A stretch of DNA of 64,000 nucleotides. It comes from Aphelocoma coerulescens (Eukaryota; Chordata; Aves; Passeriformes; Corvidae). The position numbers and the translations under genes were made by a program. Every line of letters starts with the position of its first letter. The stretch's first letter is position 1. Below the pieces are notes generated by a model, which saw nothing but the letters and a program-made list of their open reading frames with translations, was not told the DNA's origin and made no database searches. The stretch spans positions 91,372,004-91,436,003 of the forward strand of contig NC_091015.1 in the NCBI RefSeq assembly GCF_041296385.1. Reading direction: 5' to 3'. Of this stretch, positions 62,401 to 64,000 are shown in pieces.

Positions 62401-64000
62401 AGCATACAGAATAATATTTTCATATTTATTTTCTAATAGTATGATGAAACAAAAACTTCATGTATAACTGAATAAGATGCTCAGAGTTCATCTTGTGCTT
62501 CAGTTTGACACCCACCTGTTCTTTGTCAATGTATGAGATTTGTATGGGATGAATTTATGCAATCTGGATTGGACTGTGCTGGAAAAAATTATTTATATCC
62601 ATGTATATGTGAGTATCTTCAGTCTATGTTTTCTCATGTCATTATTTGATTACTTCAGGGTCTTACTTCAGGTCATTTTTCTCAAGCTTTTCAACCAGCA
62701 ATGTTTAAGGGTAGTTAGGTTCTTAACTGCTGTGGAAAATCTGTTAAATACTCATGTAAGAAATATTAAATACAGTCTTTCTGAGTCTGGGATTTTCATC
62801 ATTGACTTCTTCTGTGGAGAAAGGTGAGCAGTCTGGGTCAGATTACTGGATATATTTAAACACAAGACTTCAAGGAAAGACGCTGTATTATCTAAAGACA
62901 CAGAAATTCTGTACCCCTCCCTTCTGTGATACTCAGGATCACAGGAAAGTGTATGAGATTTTCTGCTCTTCCTTTTAGAAAAACAGCTGTAAAAGTTTGA
63001 TTCTCTTTTGCTATTTAATGGCTATGCAAGACTTGTGATCATACAAGCACTGTACATTTTCAGAAAAGAAAAGAAAAGAACATTTTGGTTTTATAGTCTG
63101 TCTTTTAGGCTTGGAAATGGTGAGTTGTCCCTTAGTGACATCTGCCTTTGATTATCACTCATCCCAATGCACAGACAACCTGTTGGAATTGTGCATTAAT
63201 AGTACAGCATGTAAAAAGTGGTGTCACCAGGGTTTTCACAGATAATAAGCTTTTAGAAAATATGTCTGATTTCCAATGTAAAACTGAAATGATATTAATG
63301 ACCTTGCTCCTAACCTAGAATAAAGTGAGACATTCTTTTGCTGTAAATTGGTATAGCTTCTTTGACTGTTTGGCACCGGCCTGATTTACACATAAAAAGA
63401 GTCTAGCCCAGTGACGATAAATGTATTTCCTGCACTGTTTTAGCTGTTTTCTCTTGTTTCATCCCTAATGCTGAGTTTGGATGACATGTTTAAGAAATTC
63501 AGAAGTATGTACACATGACTTGGAGAAGATTTGTTTACCTTGGCTTGCAGATTGCCTCCTCTCCCATGGGGGAATTATAGCTCCAACTGAATTTTAACTC
63601 CCACTAAAGTCTTTGAAAAGAAGGGCAGGATATCTTTCAGAATTTAGCTTGCAAGTTAATGGGTGGGCTGGTTTCTGCCAAAGGAATAATAACATAGCTA
63701 ATTCTCAAAACATGCATTCTGTATTAGTTCAAATACAGCGTTGTCTACCCACATACCAAGAAATTTTCAATAGCCTCTTGCTCACCATATATCTAGGCAG
63801 AAGTCTGAAGGTTCTGTGTTTTTGTGTAATGGGCAAATACCAAGAATCGTGCTCCATGCTGGGAGGATCTGTGTGCCTGTACTACAAAGGAAGTTTAATT
63901 TATTATAGTAACAATCTTACTCTTCATTTGTTACCACAGAAAGAGCTGATTCACGTTCTTTTAAACATTTCCCTGTATTTACAAGGCTTCCTACAATTCA
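56466..64000. other. Unique AT-rich stretch, no gene recognised
   Basis: About 7.5 kb without a recognised repeat family, apart from a self-complementary T then A run at 57699-57716 and a short (AAAAG)n tract at 63063-63080. Open frames are all under 100 codons. No exon series as good as that further left was found. Probably intronic or intergenic. Confidence 0.5.
63063..63080 (+). repeat. (AAAAG)n simple repeat
   Basis: Three and a half tandem GAAAA units (gaaaagaaaagaaaagaa). Short and without further context. Confidence 0.8.

Noticed and set aside
1..64000. Search for CRISPR arrays, operons, tRNA, rRNA, snRNA genes or viral proteins
   Set aside because: No direct-repeat/spacer structure, no clustered same-strand genes, and no conserved RNA motifs were seen. 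A few isolated words resembling U6 (near 4825) do not extend.

Overview
The window reads as nuclear DNA from a bird. It carries several truncated CR1 LINEs with the avian CR1 3' tail (tandem ATTCTRTG-like octamers), plus solo LTRs of avian ERVL-like and ERVK-like type. The unique sequence between them is AT-rich and interrupted by stops in all frames. I see no prokaryotic operon, CRISPR array, rRNA, tRNA, or recognisable viral or transposon protein beyond CR1 reverse-transcriptase remnants. I cannot name the species. The repeat mix suggests a neoavian bird, but that is inference.

Layout: 1-9 kb is mostly unique sequence with one uncertain LTR-like block (3.67-4.00 kb), an old CR1 piece (6.7 kb) and an exon-like block at 7.9-8.2 kb. 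At 9.05-9.29 kb lies a CR1 tail in reverse orientation. From 9.3 to 22.6 kb there is no recognisable repeat apart from a short CR1-like scrap at 21.7 kb, but there is a strong G-quadruplex motif (12.68 kb) and a near-perfect 61-nt hairpin (20.29 kb). CR1 copies follow at 22.65 and 23.34 kb. The 23.9-32.0 kb stretch is unique. A solo ERV LTR sits at 32.08-32.63 kb, an A-rich tract and a CR1 at 37.6-38.9 kb, a reverse-strand ERVL-type LTR at 39.67-40.25 kb, an ERVK-type LTR at 45.12-45.46 kb, a well-preserved CR1 at 46.91-47.44 kb and a reverse CR1 at 55.84-56.47 kb. The rest, up to 64 kb, is unique AT-rich DNA.

No gene could be recognised by homology. The open reading frames outside repeats (longest 163 codons) are about what chance gives in 64 kb. 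The window therefore looks like a long intron or a gene-poor intergenic region. I did find a series of minus-strand, exon-like segments with splice-type borders (55.3, 48.5, 43.1, 39.4, 37.4, 28.2, 18.4, 16.5 and 10.0 kb). The four lowest-coordinate ones are phase-compatible at every junction. They may be exons of one large minus-strand gene I do not recognise, or chance. They are listed at low confidence.

I did not find a convincing novel biological system. The best leads are the 20.29 kb hairpin (candidate microRNA precursor or palindromic insertion) and the phase-compatible exon series.
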